Under the pieces are notes generated by a model that was given only the letters and a program-made list of their open reading frames with translations, was not told the DNA's origin and made no database searches. A stretch of 16,578 nt of DNA from Gammaproteobacteria bacterium RBG_16_37_9. GTDB lineage: Bacteria > Pseudomonadota > Gammaproteobacteria > UBA9339. Positions 13,162 to 16,578 of the stretch are shown here, piece by piece. Both the position numbers and the translations under genes were made by a program. Location: contig MGXJ01000020.1 in NCBI GenBank assembly GCA_001801345.1, positions 1 to 16,578 of the forward strand. The letters are read 5' to 3'. Each line of letters starts with the position of its first letter. The stretch's first letter is position 1.

Positions 13162-13288
13162 ATATTAAAAAATCACTGGCCTCTATTCGACCTCATAATC
13201 AAAATAACTAAAGTAAAAAAGGGGAAGAAGAGGAAAAAGAAAACCATGATAATACAAACGTCAATACCATGATTAGACTCTAGGGATT

Positions 13289-14023
13289 TCAAAAATCTCC
13301 CCATTTTGCTTGCAGCACGCTGATAGCAGCCAAAGCCGTGGTCTCTGTGCGTAAAATCCGCGGACCAAGTGAAATTGGCAGAAAATTATTTTGTTTAGCA
13401 AGCTCGATTTCTTTATTACTCAATCCGCCTTCTGGTCCAGCTAAAATAGTAACACTACTTGGATGCACCGCAATGCTACCAAGTTTATTAGTAGCATTGG
13501 GATCAAGTATTAAGCGTAAATCAGATGCCAATACAGCACTGGCACACCATTTTGTTAAAACCTGTGCTGGTAAAATTTCAGGGACATAACAACGCCCAGA
13601 CTGTTCAGTAGCACTAACCGCCACGCTTTGCCAATGCTGTAGCCGCTTTTTTAACCGCTCATCTTTGAGCTGAACATTGCAATGTTCGGTAAATAGCGGA
13701 GTAATGGTATTCACACCTAATTCAACTGCTTTTTGAATAGTAAAGTCCATTTTTTCTCCTCGAGAAATTCCCTGCCCGAGGTGAATTGATAAAGAAGATT
13801 CATTATTTCGCACAAAAAATTTTCTAATAGAAATAATTGCTATGTTTTTATCAACAGAAGAAATTACTGCTTCGAATTCCCCACCAGTGTTATTAAAAAC
13901 CACCAAAGGGTCATTAACATGCAATCGAAGCGCGTAAAGAATATGCCGCGAAGCAACCGCATCTAATGCAATTTTCTGATTAGAAATCAATTTGGAAGGA
14001 ACAAAAATACGTGGCAATGACAT
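13289..14023 (-). CDS. rsmE: 16S rRNA (uracil-1498-N3)-methyltransferase RsmE
   Basis: RsmE methylates N3 of U1498 in 16S rRNA within the 30S subunit, using SAM. The 244-residue length matches E. coli (243). Residues 1-72 are the PUA-like RNA-binding part, starting MSLPRIFVP. From 73 on is the SPOUT methyltransferase fold with HLGQGISRGEKMDFTIQKAVELGV (81-104), GPEGGLS (196-202) and LGPRILRTETTALAA (219-233), the trefoil-knot SAM site. No ribosome-binding site precedes the ATG at 14023, only a T-rich stretch and, eight bases away, a perfect palindrome. Expression may depend on read-through from skp or on an unrecognised start signal. Confidence 0.96.
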   Translation of the reverse strand: MSLPRIFVPSKLISNQKIALDAVASRHILYALRLHVNDPLVVFNNTGGEFEAVISSVDKNIAIISIRKFFVRNNESSLSIHLGQGISRGEKMDFTIQKAVELGVNTITPLFTEHCNVQLKDERLKKRLQHWQSVAVSATEQSGRCYVPEILPAQVLTKWCASAVLASDLRLILDPNATNKLGSIAVHPSSVTILAGPEGGLSNKEIELAKQNNFLPISLGPRILRTETTALAAISVLQAKWGDF

Positions 14024-14031
14024 TTGAAAGA

Positions 14032-14063
14032 AAAATGGGTCAGGTCTAGACCTGACCCATTTT
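14032..14063 (-). terminator. Perfect 32-bp spacerless palindrome, probable terminator after skp
   Basis: AAAATGGGTCAGGTCT (14032-14047) is followed directly by its exact reverse complement (14048-14063), centred on TCTAGA. On the skp transcript this is a G/C-containing stem followed by a run of five T, as in an intrinsic terminator. The complementary strand also ends in TTTT, so it could act in both directions. The stem ends eight bases before the rsmE start. GGGTCAGGTC-type palindromes also occur as dispersed repeats in bacteria, so a mobile origin is possible. Confidence 0.65.
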
Positions 14064-14070
14064 CACAGAA

Positions 14071-14577
14071 CTATTTTTTGTTTTTAACTTGTTTAATTAC
14101 TTCGTCAGTAATATCAAGCTCTTTTTTGCTGTAAGGCACGCTAGTCTTGGCGATAACCAAATCAAATTTTTGATCGGCTGCTATCTTATTAATCACATCT
14201 TCAACCTTTTTCAAAATATTATTCATTGTGTCATTTTGCGCAGTAGTTGCGTCCTTTTGAAACTTTGCTTGCATCTCTTGCAACTTTTTCTGTTGCTCCA
14301 TGATTTTTTGTTGTGCAGCTTTCTTAGCATCTTCCTTCATCGTAGGACTATCTTTACTAAAAGCCGCTATCTCGTCTTGAAACTTTTTTTGAGCTTCATT
14401 AATTTCTTTTTCTCTTGGCTCAAATTTTTTCTTGAAATCAGCTTTGGCTGCTGCCAACTGTGGTGACTCAACTACGACTTTTTCGTAATTAATTACGCCT
14501 ATTTTCATTTCGGCAAAAACCGAGGATCCGAACATTAAAAAAATCATTGTTGATGCTGCAAGTAAAATTTTTCTCAT
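14071..14577 (-). CDS. skp: Periplasmic chaperone Skp (OmpH)
   Basis: Skp is a trimeric jellyfish-shaped periplasmic chaperone that holds unfolded outer-membrane proteins on their way to the BAM complex. The 168-residue precursor has a signal peptide (1-22) cleaved after VFA. The mature protein starts EMKIGVINYEKVVVESPQL, the typical Skp opening. A long charged helical pair follows (about 45-125, rich in K, E and Q: the tentacles), then KFDLVIAKTSVPYS-KKELDITDEVI (138-163), the conserved C-terminal strand. The ribosome-binding site is AAGGAG, eight bases before the ATG. It is not in the usual bamA-skp-lpxD cluster: neighbours are rsmE and an FUSC protein. Confidence 0.94.
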   Translation of the reverse strand: MRKILLAASTMIFLMFGSSVFAEMKIGVINYEKVVVESPQLAAAKADFKKKFEPREKEINEAQKKFQDEIAAFSKDSPTMKEDAKKAAQQKIMEQQKKLQEMQAKFQKDATTAQNDTMNNILKKVEDVINKIAADQKFDLVIAKTSVPYSKKELDITDEVIKQVKNKK

Positions 14578-14602
14578 TACATTGTCTCCTTAAAAAATTA
14601 AA

Positions 14603-14608
14603 ATTATA
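14603..14608 (-). promoter_or_regulatory. Candidate -10 element of the skp promoter
   Basis: A perfect TATAAT (14608 to 14603 on the minus strand) sits 25 bases upstream of the skp ATG, in the short gap after the FUSC-family gene. No convincing -35 hexamer is seen at 16-18 bases. This suggests skp can be transcribed on its own. Confidence 0.4.
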
Positions 14609-14629
14609 GAACACTTATCACACCTGGTC

Positions 14630-15730
14630 TTATACCACATTATCATGGTTTTTGCTATTGGCTTCTATAATTAATTTTCTCATATTTTCTAGTTCTTTCA
14701 AGATCTGCTCTATAAAAAACAAAAATGAGTGCTCTGCTATAACCTGCTGAGCATTTGAGCTTTTTGGTAATTTTTCAACAACCTGAGAAATTTTGGCTAG
14801 AGCTTCACCTAAATTGAACATCATCTGTGGCTGCGCTATATCCTCAAAACACTTGGCTAAATGGGTTAAACTGCCCGCGACTATGGCATGTAAACTCTCC
14901 ACCGCCGCCAATTGTGCTTTGACTACCTCTGGAGACTCAGTTTCACGCAGACTAAGATACAGCAAATTAATCAATCGACTTAGAGTATGTTCGCTGCTAA
15001 GAATTGCGGAAAAAATGCCTTTTTTAGAAGCAAATTCTCTACTGCCAGCAATAGCCTCATAAATTAAACGTGGTTGAGCAGCGATATCGGCTATTACTAT
15101 AGAACTTAACTCAGTATCAATTTCTTCCGTTTGCTCTGGTAAATCTTGTAAATTGATTGATTCAGAATAAAGCTTGCTCAAATTAAGCAATGTTCTTGAT
15201 ACATGATACCGCAAACGATCACGCGCATGAATTGGAAAAATAAATCTTGAAAATAGCAGCGCGATAATAATCCCAATAACAATATAAAAACCCCTCTGAA
15301 TCGCTATTTCTATTCCAGTCTGTTGCCCCGCTAAAATCAAAATTATGGTAACTCCACCAAGAGTGCCTGCGTAACTAATATCACCATGACTACTGGCAAT
15401 ATATGCAAAAATTATGCTAGCCAGAAAAACTGTATAAAAAACTACTTCTAGATTTCCACCAAAAAACCATAAAACTGTAACTACGATTGTAACGCCGCTA
15501 ACTGTTCCCAAAAATCGCATATAGGCCTTACGCAAAGCTCCGCCAAAATGGATTTGAGCGCTCATTACAACCATGATCGTAATGGGAACCCATTGCCCAG
15601 ATGGCCAGTCGTAATATTTTTCAATTGCTAACCCGACTAAACAGGCAACCGCGGTTTTCAAACCATGGATAACACGGTAATAATTGATGTTTAAATCTTC
15701 TAGTAGAGAAAAATATTTCTTGCTTTCCAT
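14630..15730 (-). CDS. FUSC-family (aromatic acid exporter-like) inner-membrane protein
   Basis: A 366-residue membrane protein. The N-terminal half (about 20-165) has six hydrophobic segments with the FUSC pattern: WPSGQWVPITIMVVMSAQ (42-59), then GGALRKAYMRFLGTVSG (63-79) and RGFYIVIGIIIALLFSRFIF (145-164). The C-terminal half (170-366) is a cytoplasmic helical domain. Family members include fusaric-acid resistance proteins, AaeB-type aromatic acid exporters and YccS-like proteins; this is a half-size member with a single membrane block. The substrate cannot be inferred. The ATG at 15730 has only a weak ribosome-binding region. The upstream gap holds palindrome copy B, and skp follows with its own candidate -10. 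Confidence 0.83.
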   Translation of the reverse strand: MESKKYFSLLEDLNINYYRVIHGLKTAVACLVGLAIEKYYDWPSGQWVPITIMVVMSAQIHFGGALRKAYMRFLGTVSGVTIVVTVLWFFGGNLEVVFYTVFLASIIFAYIASSHGDISYAGTLGGVTIILILAGQQTGIEIAIQRGFYIVIGIIIALLFSRFIFPIHARDRLRYHVSRTLLNLSKLYSESINLQDLPEQTEEIDTELSSIVIADIAAQPRLIYEAIAGSREFASKKGIFSAILSSEHTLSRLINLLYLSLRETESPEVVKAQLAAVESLHAIVAGSLTHLAKCFEDIAQPQMMFNLGEALAKISQVVEKLPKSSNAQQVIAEHSFLFFIEQILKELENMRKLIIEANSKNHDNVV

Positions 15731-15770
15731 GATTATTTAACCTAAAAAGAGCAGCAGTGGAAAGGTGGAA

Positions 15771-15847
15771 AGGTGTCAAGTCCCGACAATCGACAATGAC
15801 TGTCAATCTAGGAAATGATCATTGTCGATTGTCGGGACTTGACACCT
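15771..15847. repeat. Perfect palindrome, 29-bp arms, copy B (same arm sequence as 12345-12427)
   Basis: Arms 15771-15799 and 15819-15847 are exact inverted copies around a 19-base loop. The arm starts AGGTGTCAAGTCCCGACAAT and shares 28 identical bases with copy A; the loops are unrelated in sequence and length. It again lies between two divergent genes. Confidence 0.92.
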
Positions 15848-15868
15848 AAGCTTACCCCAAGACCTAAA

Positions 15869-16510
15869 ATGTGCCAATATATATATAAAATATTATTAGT
15901 ATTTGTTATCAGCAGCCTCCTGTTAAATGTAGCAGCCAACGCTGCCAATAACTCCGACACAGGACCATGGTCAGTGTTATTCTACCGCGGCAATACAGCC
16001 AAACAAGTTTTTGGCGATGTTATGATAGGCAAATACAATAGTTATGGTGAAGAAATTTATGCAGCGGAGTTAGCATATACCCTTGACCAAAATAATTTAG
16101 TCCGTAGATTGTTTAAACCACTATTTGATACAGTGCAAGTAGCAGGAAATATAGCTTATCGCCATGACTATACTAATCATGATGATGTTAAAGAGGGCAA
16201 TTTATATTTAATCTGGCGCTGGACTAAATTCCCTTGGAATCATTATCTTAAAAACTCCATCGCCATAGGAGATGGGATATCTTATGATTCTCATCCGCCA
16301 TTTGCCGATCGCGAGGCAGACAAACCTGTAGATGACTTCAGTAGATTACTAAATTATTTGCTCGTAGAGATTACTTTTGCTTTACCGTCACATCCAGAGC
16401 TACAGCTTGCTGTTCGCGTTCATCATCGCTGCACCGCCTGGGGAACTTTTCCCAAAAATGCCAATGCTGGGTCAACTAATGTAGGTTTGGGAATTCGTTA
16501 TTATTTTTGA
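15869..16510 (+). CDS. Predicted outer-membrane beta-barrel protein
   Basis: A 213-residue protein from the ATG at 15869. A longer frame from 15815 starts in palindrome copy B and is rejected because it would bury the signal peptide. Residues 1-25 (MCQYIYKILLVFVISSLLLN, then VAANA) form a Sec signal peptide cleaved after ANA. The rest shows alternating polar/hydrophobic stretches rich in Y, W and G, and ends GLGIRYYF with C-terminal Phe213, the outer-membrane insertion signal read by the BAM complex. The last strands carry VRVHHRCTAWGTF (182-194) and NAGSTNVGLGIRYYF (199-213), reminiscent of PagL/acyloxyacyl-hydrolase-like barrels; that link is from memory and weak. If it holds, Cys188 sits where a Ser might be expected. 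The ribosome-binding site is weak. Confidence 0.75.
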   Translation: MCQYIYKILLVFVISSLLLNVAANAANNSDTGPWSVLFYRGNTAKQVFGDVMIGKYNSYGEEIYAAELAYTLDQNNLVRRLFKPLFDTVQVAGNIAYRHDYTNHDDVKEGNLYLIWRWTKFPWNHYLKNSIAIGDGISYDSHPPFADREADKPVDDFSRLLNYLLVEITFALPSHPELQLAVRVHHRCTAWGTFPKNANAGSTNVGLGIRYYF

Positions 16511-16578
16511 GATCCTCGTATATGGACTCCCTCTAGATGTCAAGATCACGGAACAAATTAGCATCAGGGTAAATTCAG

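Noticed and set aside
13173..13247. Minus-strand 24-residue hydrophobic peptide (starts MVFFFLFFPFFTLVILIM).
   Set aside because: It has no ribosome-binding site and is the antisense of a purine-rich tract, so hydrophobicity is expected by chance.
15774..15844. Outward-facing TTGACA hexamers in the palindrome arms as -35 promoter elements.
   Set aside because: No good -10 lies at 16-18 bases on either side: the only TAAAAT rightward is 20 bases away, and nothing suitable is seen leftward or at copy A.

Overview
This is AT-rich chromosomal DNA from a gammaproteobacterium. BamE, HemX/HemY, Skp, the enterobacterial-type thymidine kinase and the gammaproteobacterial form of RsmE all point that way. 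Dense palindromic intergenic repeats, a basic-amino-acid antiporter next to argS and a long A/K/E-rich coiled-coil protein suggest a host-associated lineage such as Legionellales. That placement is inference; no rRNA or other taxonomic marker is present, and no tRNA gene was recognised.

Layout. Positions 1-1399 are one minus-strand gene running off the left edge: an Ala/Lys/Glu/Thr-rich coiled-coil protein with an excellent ribosome-binding site. The open frames antisense to it (poly-Leu/Phe and Ala/Ser/Phe) are shadows. A repeat-filled gap (about 1400-1648) follows, then a minus-strand two-part protein whose C-terminal part resembles the LPD7 domain (1649-2263). Divergent from it are bamE, a long imperfect palindrome, smpB and an overlapping small XRE-type HTH gene (to 3567). 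From 11428 down to 3639 the minus strand carries hemX-hemY, a CPA2-type cation:proton antiporter, an ArcD-like basic amino acid antiporter and argS, probably partly co-transcribed. A 187-bp MITE-like element sits immediately upstream of hemX. The right part holds a membrane-anchored protein of unknown function (minus), tdk (plus), rsmE, skp and an FUSC-family membrane protein (all minus), and a predicted outer-membrane beta-barrel protein (plus, to 16510). Positions 16511-16578 show nothing recognisable beyond a short fragment resembling the repeats.

Repeats are the main theme. At least four families occupy the gaps: (a) hairpins built on a CCTCGGG/CCCGAGG or CCCGAG/CTCGGG core ending in GATGACA; (b) a 28-bp palindromic arm sequence present at two loci with different loops; (c) a terminal-inverted-repeat family with consensus GAGGCTGTTGCAATCTGA; and (d) a 145-bp imperfect palindrome between bamE and smpB. 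They distort gene starts: naive longest-ORF starts for argS, tdk, the 206-aa protein and the right-end barrel protein all begin inside repeat arms. I moved these starts inward using ribosome-binding sites, signal sequences or family alignment. For argS the start codon itself lies inside a 29-bp stem.

How the genes fit together: BamE and Skp serve outer-membrane protein assembly, and the right-end barrel protein could be one of their clients. SmpB (trans-translation), ArgS and RsmE serve translation. The ArcD-like antiporter may supply the arginine that ArgS uses. HemX/HemY are here without hemC/hemD, and hemX is cut off from upstream sequence by the MITE-like element. No phage, CRISPR array or complete transposase gene was seen.
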